Shown here piece after piece: positions 1 through 7,700 of a stretch of 9,520 nt of DNA. Positions within the stretch are counted from its first letter, which is position 1. The number at the start of each line of letters is the position of its first letter. Source of the DNA: Cytophagales bacterium (lineage in GTDB: Bacteria; Bacteroidota; Bacteroidia; Cytophagales; ES-bin-26); the NCBI GenBank assembly GCA_014379925.1, contig JACMKY010000080.1, forward strand, positions 1-9,520, in the 5' to 3' direction. The translations under genes and the position numbers were made by a program. Under the pieces are notes generated by a model. It saw nothing but the letters and a program-made list of their open reading frames with translations. It made no database searches and was not told the DNA's origin.

Positions 1-331
1 CAGGCTTGATTTTGATCTAAGCCAGAATGCCTTGGTCGCCTGTAACAAGCGCTTGAAGATTAGGCGTATTGATATAACAGAAAAAGAGGGCGGCGGTCTT
101 TGTAATGTGTACCTGAAGCAAAATCACGAAGGAAGTTATGTGGTTTATTTAAACCGCGAGAACCAGGGTTACGACGGCAGCTGTGCGTATCCGATCAGGT
201 TTAAGCCAAATAAAGAATACATAATTTCGTCCGTTTCAGGCGATAGTAGTTTAGAAATGAGTGTCTTCACCAACCGTGAAGGCCGGATAGATTCGGTAAG
301 CAACCAGCTCGGTTGTTTAAAGGAAGATTAG
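1..331 (+). CDS. C-terminal part of an unrecognised protein (5' end outside window)
   Basis: The reading frame is open from base 2 to the TAG at 329-331, with no stop before the left edge, so this is the 3' end of a longer gene and not a 99-residue gene starting at the internal TTG at 32. About 109 residues are visible. They look like a small beta-rich domain: alternating hydrophobic/polar strands (VYLKQ, YVVYLNR, EYIISSV, LEMSVF), several Cys residues (in VACNK, GLCNV, GSCAY, LGCLK) that could form disulfides in an exported protein, and a charged KED end. I do not recognise the family. The DNA is visibly richer in A+T than everything to its right, with codons such as ATA and TTA that the neighbours mostly avoid, so it may be a recent arrival. 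A hairpin terminator follows three bases after the stop. That it is coding is fairly likely; the function is unknown. Confidence 0.6.
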   Translation, partial: RLDFDLSQNALVACNKRLKIRRIDITEKEGGGLCNVYLKQNHEGSYVVYLNRENQGYDGSCAYPIRFKPNKEYIISSVSGDSSLEMSVFTNREGRIDSVSNQLGCLKED

Positions 332-333
332 AA

Positions 334-362
334 ACAAAACCCCGTGAACGGTGGGGTTTTGT
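334..362. terminator. Bidirectional hairpin terminator between convergent genes
   Basis: A perfect 10-bp inverted repeat, ACAAAACCCC (334-343) and GGGGTTTTGT (353-362), encloses a 9-nt loop. The G:C half is at the loop and the A:T half is at the base, so the transcript ends in a U-rich arm in either direction. It lies just after the stop of the left-edge gene (331) and 35 bp beyond the stop of the DUF3455 gene on the other strand (398), which fits a shared intrinsic terminator for two converging units. Confidence 0.75.
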
Positions 363-397
363 GCTTCTTGCGTGGCCGGTGCCCTTACTCACCCCGG

Positions 398-1039
398 TTA
401 CGGCCGGGGAACGTAGAAGAGGTAGGTTGCCTGGTAAGGGATGCGTGCCCGTTTGCCCAAGGTCGCCCCGGTTGCCTTTCGGGAATCGGGCGCCCGACCG
501 CCCAACGTCTTCAGGCGCTGCACCCGGGTCACGCGGCCAAAAATCCCTTCTCCGGCGTTGGACCGGCTAGCCAGCAGCAGCCAGGGAATGTCCCGCCGGG
601 GGTTGGGAGCGGCGACCTGGGCCTGGAGCCGGCCCACCACCGTGCTCCCGTCGTTGGATTCCCAGGTCGGTCCGGCGTAGTGGGTCCCCACCGCGAAACC
701 GTCCGCGCCGTAGAGCGTGGCTTGCGGAGCCACGAACGCCCATTCGAACCGGGTGGTGTCGGCGGCCGTGCGTCTTACCTCGTAGATCTGCACACCCGTC
801 GCCGAAAGGGAAGCAATCAGCACCTCCCCGTCCGGGGCGCGCAGGGAATCGGGTATGGCATAGCGCGGACGGATCGTGGGCTCGGCACTCCCATCTTCCG
901 GCCAGTCCCCGTCCTTCGGCCACGTGTCCGGGTCGTCTTTGCTGCAGGAAACCAGGACGGCGAGCAGCCACACCAGGAGCCCGGCGGTGCGGCCCACCCG
1001 GAAAAAAAGCGTTGACCGAAGAGAACTTACTTTTTTCAC
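398..1039 (-). CDS. DUF3455 family lipoprotein
   Basis: From a GTG at 1039 the product is 213 residues. It opens with basic residues, then a hydrophobic stretch (GLLVWLLAVLVS) and a lipobox ending at Cys32, followed by SKDD, so it should be an SPII lipoprotein. After a short acidic linker with a small internal duplication (WPKDG/WPEDG) comes a domain matching DUF3455 (Pfam PF11937) as I know it: GVQIYEV (82-88), the hallmark VGTHYAGPTWES (117-128), IPWLLLAS (151-158), VQRLKTLGG (173-181) and a terminal YLFYVPRP. No biochemical role is established for the family. The start is uncertain: an ATG at 1084 overlaps the end of the upstream gene and would put an unusually long n-region before the signal, which is why I prefer the GTG. 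It lies 28 bp downstream of another lipoprotein gene on the same strand, so the two are probably co-transcribed and end at the 334-362 hairpin. Confidence 0.85.
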   Translation of the reverse strand: MKKVSSLRSTLFFRVGRTAGLLVWLLAVLVSCSKDDPDTWPKDGDWPEDGSAEPTIRPRYAIPDSLRAPDGEVLIASLSATGVQIYEVRRTAADTTRFEWAFVAPQATLYGADGFAVGTHYAGPTWESNDGSTVVGRLQAQVAAPNPRRDIPWLLLASRSNAGEGIFGRVTRVQRLKTLGGRAPDSRKATGATLGKRARIPYQATYLFYVPRP

Positions 1040-1067
1040 GGGTGGGATTTGGTTGGGCTGAAAAACC

Positions 1068-2327
1068 TTATTCAATGTCCGCATAGCCCGGGTAGGTGCG
1101 CAGGGGTTGGGCAATCACCGGACAATTGATGATCAGGTTGGTGGGTTTGAGGCCGGCCACGAAACCGTTTGGCTCGCCGGAATTTCCCGCGAAGCTGGTC
1201 ACCAACCCGGCCTCCACCAGTGCCTGAAGGTCCTCGAAGCCGGTGATCCGCCGCCGCTTGCCGGCGGCAATTGCCTCTTCGGTCCACGCACTGACGTGGG
1301 CATCCCACATCGGACTGTAATTATTGCCGAACTGCTTGCTGTTGTCCGGGTCGAGGGGGAATACGTTGATCGGGTCCCGGTCGCCGTCCACAATGGTGGA
1401 GTTGAGACCCTGGCGCTGCGGGTTGTCCGCGCCGGTTTCTCCGTTGGATGCCGGCGAGAAACCCAGCAGGGCGGAGGCGTCAAATTCCGTGCTCTGGCCG
1501 AAGGTCGGCAGGTTGGCCAGCCGCGGGGCGTACACGCCCAGTTCGATGGTGGCCGCCACCGGGTCGGAAGAATCGGTCACCAGGTGAAAGTAAAACTGGT
1601 CTCCCCCCTGGAAGCCGTCCAGGATCTGGAGGGTGATGGTCCCCTTCCGGTAGTCAATGGCTACGGCCCGGTCGTGCATACCGGTACTGTTGGCCACAAT
1701 CTGGGCGTTGAGCACCGAGCCACTCGGCAACACCACCAGCGGGGAATACGCGTCGTCCGCCACCGCACCCGGCTGGGCAACGGAGGGAGGAAACGTGGCC
1801 GCGATGCCCGCCACCAGGGTTCGTTGCGGGCTGAAATCCACGTCTCCCTTGAATTGAAGGTATCCCCTCGTCAGCGTTACTTCCTGGCTTCCTTCGGTGT
1901 CGCGACCAAACACCAGTTTGGGCGCGTAATTGATGCCCAGCAATTTGGCCACGTAGAAATTGGCCGCTTCCGTCACGATGTAATACGTAGGCCGGCCACT
2001 GGGTCCGATTCCCTTGTACAAGGGCAGGGTAGCGGTCCGCTTCTCAAAATCAATGGCCAGGGTACCGGGGAAAAATACGTTCTGTTCGCGGGTGAACCGG
2101 GTCCGGCGGGCATTGGCCAGGCTTTCCCGGCTGGTGCCCGCTTCCTTGGCGGCGGTTTCCATCAGGTCTTCGGCTTCCCGCAAGGCGATGGTTTCATCGA
2201 GTGATGGACGAACCGATTGGGGCGCGGTTTTCTCCCCAATGATCTCTTCTTTGCAAGCGGTTAAGCTCAGGCTGGCGATGCCGACGGCGAGGCCCCATTT
2301 GGACAGGTTGTTCATGCGGGTTTTCAT
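1068..2327 (-). CDS. Uncharacterised secreted lipoprotein, about 419 residues
   Basis: I chose the ATG at 2327 because it places a classic lipoprotein signal at the N-terminus: basic start, hydrophobic core (WGLAVGIASLSLTA), lipobox Cys25, then KEE. An ATG at 2315 is also possible. The frame extends to an ATG at 2426, but those 33 extra residues are polar and would bury the signal. The mature protein begins with a helical charged segment, then a beta-rich body with distinctive blocks: YYIVTEA (115-121), NYAPKL (133-138), YSPLV (194-198), an HDRAVAIDY strand, VTDSSDP (250-256), an aromatic NYSPMWD (336-342), and an INCPVI C-terminal strand. The paired YSP motifs suggest one conserved globular fold. 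It resembles unnamed DUF-type envelope proteins I have seen, but I cannot assign a family or function. It is first in a two-gene unit with the DUF3455 lipoprotein and divergent from the histidine kinase. Confidence 0.85.
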   Translation of the reverse strand: MKTRMNNLSKWGLAVGIASLSLTACKEEIIGEKTAPQSVRPSLDETIALREAEDLMETAAKEAGTSRESLANARRTRFTREQNVFFPGTLAIDFEKRTATLPLYKGIGPSGRPTYYIVTEAANFYVAKLLGINYAPKLVFGRDTEGSQEVTLTRGYLQFKGDVDFSPQRTLVAGIAATFPPSVAQPGAVADDAYSPLVVLPSGSVLNAQIVANSTGMHDRAVAIDYRKGTITLQILDGFQGGDQFYFHLVTDSSDPVAATIELGVYAPRLANLPTFGQSTEFDASALLGFSPASNGETGADNPQRQGLNSTIVDGDRDPINVFPLDPDNSKQFGNNYSPMWDAHVSAWTEEAIAAGKRRRITGFEDLQALVEAGLVTSFAGNSGEPNGFVAGLKPTNLIINCPVIAQPLRTYPGYADIE

Positions 2328-2433
2328 TGAGGGTTTGGATAGAAATTGATTGAAGAATGCGTTGCTTACGGGTGAATGCTGGAACCGATTGTTTTCGTTG
2401 GGTACGCGTTTAATCCCACCACTCATCCGTATT

Positions 2434-2463
2434 TAAGCCTAACAAGCCAAGTTCTGTACCAAA
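2434..2463 (-). promoter_or_regulatory. Weak Bacteroidota-type promoter candidate for the lipoprotein pair
   Basis: Read on the minus strand, TTTG (2463-2460) and TAGGCTTA (2441-2434) are separated by 18 bp. The Bacteroidota housekeeping consensus is about TTTG at -33 and TAnnTTTG at -7, so the upstream box is exact and the downstream box is degenerate (two of six fixed positions differ). It would leave a leader of about 100 nt before the ATG at 2327. It overlaps a sigma-54-like motif, and at most one of the two is likely to be real. Confidence 0.25.
2446..2461 (-). promoter_or_regulatory. Sigma-54-like -24/-12 candidate upstream of the lipoprotein pair
   Basis: On the minus strand the sequence reads TGGTAC-N5-TTGGC. 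The -24 element and the 5-bp spacer fit the TGGCAC-N5-TTGCA consensus closely. At -12 the usually invariant GC is GG here, a significant mismatch. It matters because a sigma-54 activator is encoded about 2.2 kb away on the divergent operon. I regard this as suggestive only. Confidence 0.2.
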
Positions 2464-2608
2464 CGCCGCCGTTGCAATGAATGAATAAAAAATTGGAAAC
2501 AACCCATTGAAAATCAATGCTCTATTTTAGAGATGGCGAACTGGTCGCCGACGGCGGGTCTCCGGGATGCCGGACTTATCCGAAGAAAGGGCTCCGAAAT
2601 ACCGGAGG

Positions 2609-2642
2609 TTGTGGGCTCGACGGACTTATTTTCCTACCTTCC
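2609..2642 (+). promoter_or_regulatory. Weak promoter candidate for the kinase/regulator operon
   Basis: TTG at 2609-2611 is followed by two -7-like boxes, TATTTTCC (2627-2634) and TACCTTCC (2635-2642), each matching the TAnnTT part of the Bacteroidota consensus but not the final TG. The spacings (15 and 23 bp) fall at or beyond the edges of the normal range. A start about 25-35 nt before the ATG at 2672 would be sensible. The first box overlaps the second copy of the CGGACTTAT direct repeat. Confidence 0.2.
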
Positions 2643-2671
2643 ATCCGCTTCCCGTTCCTTGAACCTACCCG

Positions 2672-4696
2672 ATGAAATATCCTTCGCTCACCTTTCGTCA
2701 CGCGTGCTGGTACGCGGTTTGGTCCGTATTGCTGGTGGGCGCCCAAACGCCAACCGACAGCCTGAAAAGCCGGCTCGACCAAAGCAAGCCCGACACCAAC
2801 CGGGTCAACCTGCTTGACCAACTGCTCGCCCGGCAACTGAGCGGACTTTCGCCGGAGGAAGTCAACCGACGGGCCGGGGAGATCATTCGCCTAAGCCAGC
2901 AGTTGGCCTATCCCAAAGGCGTGGTCACGGCCATCCGCCGGCAGGCCGAAAGCTACCAGAACAAAGGTCGGTTGGAGGAAGCCAAAAAATGCTACGAACG
3001 GGCCTTGGCGGTTGCCCAACGCGCCAAAGACCCGGGGTTGGCCGCCACCTGCCAAAACGACCTGGGCATCTTTTACGCCCGGCAAAACCGCTACGCTGAG
3101 GCGATGCGCCACTTCACCCGTTCGGCCCGGCTGGCCGAGCAAACGGGGGATGTGGACCGGCTTTTTTCCCTCTACATCAACCTGGCCAACATCAGTTTCT
3201 ACCAGGACCTTTACCAGGAAGCGCTGGCCTACGGCGAACGGGCCGAAAAAATTTTGGGTCCCCAAAGACCCGAAAAGCTTTTTATTGTCTGGGAGATCAT
3301 GGCCCGCAGTTACCTGAATTGGGCCGCCGAGGTGAGCAACCCCGCCAACCGGAAGGCGTACCTGGAAAAGGGGTACTATTACGCCCGGAAAGGGGTGGCC
3401 ATCGCCGAAGCCAGTCAACAACCCGTTTACGCCGCGGCTTACCACATCCACCTGGGAATTTATTACCACCTGGCCAAACGCGACCCGCGCCGGGCGTTGG
3501 CTCATTTCAATAAAAGCCTGGACTACGCCCAGCGGGCGGACTGGCAGATGGGCGTGGCCGACGCCAACCAGCAAATGGCGCGGGTCTACCGCGACAACCG
3601 GGAGTTTGGCCGGGCGCTGACGCTGGCCCTGAAAGCCTTGGCTACTGCCCGTACGTACCGGGAGGCCCGGGTAGCCGCCGATATTCAAAAAGAACTGGGC
3701 GAGATTTACGCCGGGTTGGACAAGTATCCGGAAGCCTACCGGCACTACCGGACCGGAACCATGGTGCTGGACACGTTGGCCAGGGAGGAACGCGAAAAAC
3801 AAGTATTCAACCTGCAGGTTCAGTTCGATTCGGAGCGAAAAGGGTTTGAAATCGAAAGGCTCCAACAAAGGAACCAACTCCAGGAAGCCAAGGCGGCGAT
3901 GCAGGTCCTCATTCGGAACGGCTCGATAGCTGGCCTGCTGGGGGTATCGTTGCTGCTGGGGCTGCTCTACAACCGCTTCCGGCTCAAACAGCGCGCCAAC
4001 CGCGAACTGGAAATCAAGCAAACGGAGATCAACCAACGCAACCGCCAACTGCAAAACTCGGTGGAAGAAAAAGACACGCTGCTCAAGGAAATTCACCACC
4101 GCGTGAAGAACAACCTGCAGTTGATTTCCAGCTTGCTCAGCCTGCAGCAACAAGCCAACCAGGACGAGGTAGTGGCCGGCGCCATCCGCGAGAGCCAGAG
4201 CCGGGTGAAGTCCATTGCCCTCATCCACGAAAAACTTTACCATTCGGAAACCCTGGCCAAGATTGATTTTCACGGCTACCTCCGGGATTTGATGGAACAC
4301 CTGGTGGGTTCTTTCCGGGCGCGGAATCAGCACATTAGCTACTCCATCGGGGGTGAAAACGCCCTCTTCGACATCGACACCGCGGTGCGGCTGGGTTTGG
4401 CCGTCAATGAATTGGTGGTCAATGCGCTCAAGCACGCTTTCCCGGATGCCCGGAACGGAGAAATCCGCATCCACCTCACCCGGCAAGGCCCCCACCAGTA
4501 CCAGCTTTCCGTGGCCGATTCGGGAGTGGGCCTGCCCCCCCCGACGGAAGCGCAACCCACCGGCGCCCTGGGCCTGCGGCTGGTCGGCACCATTGCCCGC
4601 CAACTCAACGGGCAGCTCCGCGTCGAGCGTACCGAAAACCCGACCGGCTCGGCCTTCCACCTCCAATTCCGGGAACCCCTGGAAGCAGTGGCGTGA
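2672..4696 (+). CDS. TPR-containing sensor histidine kinase, HisKA_2 type
   Basis: This 674-residue protein starts with a probable signal peptide (hydrophobic stretch to about A24). Residues 82-369 form about seven TPR-like helical hairpins, for example AESYQNKGRLEEAKKCYERA (92-111) and LGIFYARQNRYAEAMRHF (131-148). A coiled coil (about 370-412), one membrane helix (about 413-433) and a second coiled coil (434-470) lead to the kinase core. The dimerisation/phosphoacceptor helix is the HisKA_2 motif LLKEIHHRVKNNLQ, with H476 (or H475) as the probable phosphorylated His. The HATPase domain has an N box (NELVVNALKH, N579/N584), G1 box (DSGVGLP, 616-622) and G2 box (GALGLRLV). The TPR domain should lie in the periplasm and the catalytic part in the cytoplasm. 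The next gene encodes a REC-headed sigma-54 activator, its probable phosphotransfer partner. A run of eight C residues sits directly after the G1 box. The ligand or partner sensed by the TPRs is unknown. Confidence 0.93.
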   Translation: MKYPSLTFRHACWYAVWSVLLVGAQTPTDSLKSRLDQSKPDTNRVNLLDQLLARQLSGLSPEEVNRRAGEIIRLSQQLAYPKGVVTAIRRQAESYQNKGRLEEAKKCYERALAVAQRAKDPGLAATCQNDLGIFYARQNRYAEAMRHFTRSARLAEQTGDVDRLFSLYINLANISFYQDLYQEALAYGERAEKILGPQRPEKLFIVWEIMARSYLNWAAEVSNPANRKAYLEKGYYYARKGVAIAEASQQPVYAAAYHIHLGIYYHLAKRDPRRALAHFNKSLDYAQRADWQMGVADANQQMARVYRDNREFGRALTLALKALATARTYREARVAADIQKELGEIYAGLDKYPEAYRHYRTGTMVLDTLAREEREKQVFNLQVQFDSERKGFEIERLQQRNQLQEAKAAMQVLIRNGSIAGLLGVSLLLGLLYNRFRLKQRANRELEIKQTEINQRNRQLQNSVEEKDTLLKEIHHRVKNNLQLISSLLSLQQQANQDEVVAGAIRESQSRVKSIALIHEKLYHSETLAKIDFHGYLRDLMEHLVGSFRARNQHISYSIGGENALFDIDTAVRLGLAVNELVVNALKHAFPDARNGEIRIHLTRQGPHQYQLSVADSGVGLPPPTEAQPTGALGLRLVGTIARQLNGQLRVERTENPTGSAFHLQFREPLEAVA

Positions 4697-4746
4697 GCCA
4701 GCTCCCCGCCAGCGACCCCAATCCGAACCGCTTTCCCCGTCCGACT

Positions 4747-7700
4747 ATGCGACCAACCAAGAACATTCTGGTGGTGGAAGACGACCTGATCGTAGCCCAG
4801 GACCTGAAGGGAACGCTCGAAAACCTGGGCTACGCCGTGCCCGATACGAGCCGGAACGTGGACGAAGCCCTGCAAACGCTGGCCGAGTACCCCGTCGATC
4901 TGGTGCTGCTCGACATCACCATGCCCGGCAGCCGCAACGGCATCGACCTGGCCAACCTACTGAACGAGCGGGGGGTTCCCTTCGTCTTCCTCACCGCCCA
5001 TTCCGACGCCCGGACCCTGGAGCGGGCCAAGGCCACCCGGCCCTACGGCTACCTGGTCAAACCCTTCCACAACGCCGACATCGGACCCAACGTGGAAATT
5101 GCGCTCTACCGGCACGCCAACGAGCAGCTGGAAAAGAAACTGGCCGTCGAGCGGATTGAGAAGGAGCAGGCGCTGGCCCAACTGCGGCTGCGGTTCGTGG
5201 AAGAAGAGCGGGAACTCCTCTTCGAGCTGAGCAACGCCATCGCCACGGTACGGGAAACCAAAGACCTGCTGCCGGTGCTGCGCGAAAAGCTCCAACCCAT
5301 TTTCCGGTTCTCGGAGGCGGTCATTGCCGTACGGACGGACGACCGGCACTACCAGTACAAGGTCTGGTTGCCCAGCCAGGAAGCCAGCCACCTGGGCGGC
5401 CCTCCGCTGGGCGGCATTCCGCATCCCCGCTACCTGGGCCCGGAGGCGATGCAGGCGGAAGACGGTTTCGGCGCGTGGTTGTCCGGATCCGCCCGGGTTT
5501 TCCGGCTGGAGGCCGGGAGTACTTCCCGGCCGGATGGCCCGCACGAACGAATGATGATTGACCTTGGGCGAACGGAGGCCCTGGGAAGCCCGCTTTGCAA
5601 CCAGGGAGAACCTTTCGGCTTCCTGTGGTTCTGCTACCCGCCCGCCACCCTGCCCCCCGAAAAAATGCCCCTCTTCCAGGCCGTGGCCGACCAACTGTCG
5701 GTGGCCATGCGCAACGTATTGGCCTACGAAGAGATTTCCCGGCGCGAAAAGGAGAAAACCTTGTTGCTGGAAATCAGCGAAGCCTTGTCAAACATCCGGG
5801 AGAAACGCGCGCTGGTCGGGGTGCTGGACGCCTGCGTTCCCCCGCTGTTGGGGGGTGCCGGTCAAAAATCCGGACTCTTCGTCCTCGATGCCGACGGGCG
5901 GCACCACAGCGATTGGATGGTGGCCTTCACGGACGGCTCCCACGCAATTAACCAGCAGCTGGCGCAACGGTTACCCGAGAAATTCCGGCATGCCACCACC
6001 TCCGTCGCCTACCTGGCCGACCAGCCGGGGGCGGGTCGGTACGATTGGCGAAGCCTATTGGAGAAGGGCTACGATCATCCGCACCGGCCGACGATGTGGG
6101 AAACCGGTCTTTTTCACGGCCTGGCCGCCCCGCTTCGCTACGGGGAGAAAACCCTGGGGATGTTTGCGCTCCACACGAATCGGGCGGAGGAGTTTTCCGA
6201 CCGGCAATTGCCGCTCTTCGAAGCCGTTTGCTCCCTGATTGCCGTGGCGGTGGCCAACCTGCTGGCCACCGATGAGTTGGTGGAACAGCGGGAACTGCGC
6301 GAGTTGCGATTGGCGGTCAACAACGCCGTCGTGACCCTGCAAGACCCGGAAGCCATTTTCACGGCCATCGCCGGGGCTGTCAACCGGGTGATTCCCCTGG
6401 ACACCTTCGGCGTGTGGCAAAGCGAGCCCGGCGGACAAGTACCGGACTTACGGTTTTTCACCAAAACCGGGGACCAATTCCAGCCAACCTCCCCCGCCCC
6501 TTCGCACCCCCCCCGCCCCGCGCCCCTTGAATCACCCGCCACGTGGATGGCCAACCTGACCCGGGTGCCCGCCGGGCCGTTGATCAACACCGGGGAGGCC
6601 TACCTGGAACACTGCCGGAACAACCCCACGGCCCGGTGGGCGCACGAAACCTTCGGCGTGCGTTCGTCGGTCAGCATTCCCATCCTGCTGCGCAACCGTC
6701 CTCCCTGCCTGCTGCTTTTGGGCAGCCGGAGTCCGTACGCCTTCGTAGAAAAAGACCTGGAAACGATGCTGGCCATTTGTCCCCAGATTGTCTTGTCGCT
6801 GGAGAACCGGTTCGCCTTCGAGCAGGTTTCCGCCCTGCAGGCCCGGTTAGCGCAGGAGAACGTGTACCTGCAGGAAGAAATCAAGCACACTTCCAACCCG
6901 GAAGAAATGGTGGGGGAGAGCGCTTCCCTGCGGGCCGTAAGCGAGAAAATCCGGCAGGTGGCGCGCACGGACGCCACCGTACTCATCGAAGGGGAAACCG
7001 GCACCGGCAAGGAACTCGTCGCCCGGGCCATCCACCAGGCTTCCCGCCGGAAGGACCAGATCCTGGTCAAGGTCAACTGTGCCACCCTGCCCCGCGAACT
7101 GATCGAATCGGAGTTGTTCGGGCACGAGAAAGGGAGTTTCACCGGGGCCTTTGAGCGCCGGACGGGCAAGTTTGAACTGGCCCACGGCGGAACCCTCTTC
7201 CTGGACGAGATCGGGGAAATGCCCCTGGAACTCCAGACCAAGCTGTTGCGGGTAATCCAGGAACGCGAATTCGAACGGCTGGGAGGAAACACCCCCGTCA
7301 AAGTAGACGTGCGCATCCTGGTGGCCACCAACAAACACCTGGAAAAGGAAGCCGTGGCCGGGCGCTTCCGGTCCGACCTGTTCTTCCGGCTCAACGTGTT
7401 TCCCATCACCGTACCTCCCTTGCGGGAACGCCGGGAAGACATTGCGCTGCTGGCCATGCACTTCGCCACCAAGGCGGGCAAGAAGATGGGCAAGACCATC
7501 CGGGGCATCACGCCCCAGGCCCTGCAGGAGATGATGGCGCATCCCTGGTACGGCAACATCCGGGAACTGGAGCACGTAATCGAACATTCGGTCATCGTGG
7601 CCCCGTCGGACCAGTTGACCCTCGGCCGTCCCCTGCGGCCGGAAGGTCCGGCGGAACCGCCCACCTACCCGGAAACCCGGGAGATGCCTACGCTGGCCGA

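Larger units (their letters stand above)
2328..2671. other. Divergent intergenic region with repeats and weak promoter signals
   Basis: This is about 344 bp between two divergent genes with no convincing gene of its own. The lipoprotein-proximal part (roughly 2328-2530) is A+T-richer and the kinase-proximal part is G+C-rich. It contains the inverted repeats CATTGA-N3-TCAATG (2505-2519), CGCCG-N1-CGGCG (2546-2556) and CTCCG-N6-CGGAG (2592-2607), and a 9-bp direct repeat CGGACTTAT at 2571-2579 and 2621-2629, 50 bp apart. Promoter-like motifs for both directions are listed separately. There is no Shine-Dalgarno sequence before the kinase ATG, which is usual in Bacteroidota. Confidence 0.6.

Noticed and set aside
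344..1015. A 223-codon plus-strand frame antisense to the DUF3455 gene
   Set aside because: It is rich in Arg, Gly and Pro as expected of a shadow frame, while the opposite strand shows all DUF3455 hallmarks.
1107..2204. A 365-codon plus-strand frame antisense to the lipoprotein
   Set aside because: It has no start context or recognisable motif, and is explained by codon bias of the minus-strand gene with its clear lipoprotein signal.
2328..2426. N-terminal extension of the lipoprotein to the ATG at 2426
   Set aside because: It would add 33 polar residues before a canonical lipoprotein signal peptide, which would then be buried.
2891..4666. A 591-codon open frame antisense to the histidine kinase
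   Set aside because: It lacks any domain signal, its composition follows the mirror of the kinase codons, and the sense strand encodes unmistakable TPR, HisKA_2 and HATPase motifs. Long antisense frames are common in G+C-rich genes.
4693..4746. GTG start of the regulator overlapping the kinase stop
   Set aside because: Translational coupling at GTGA is possible, but the extra 18 residues are proline-rich and unlike receiver N-termini, while the ATG at 4747 gives a standard REC start. Not fully excluded.
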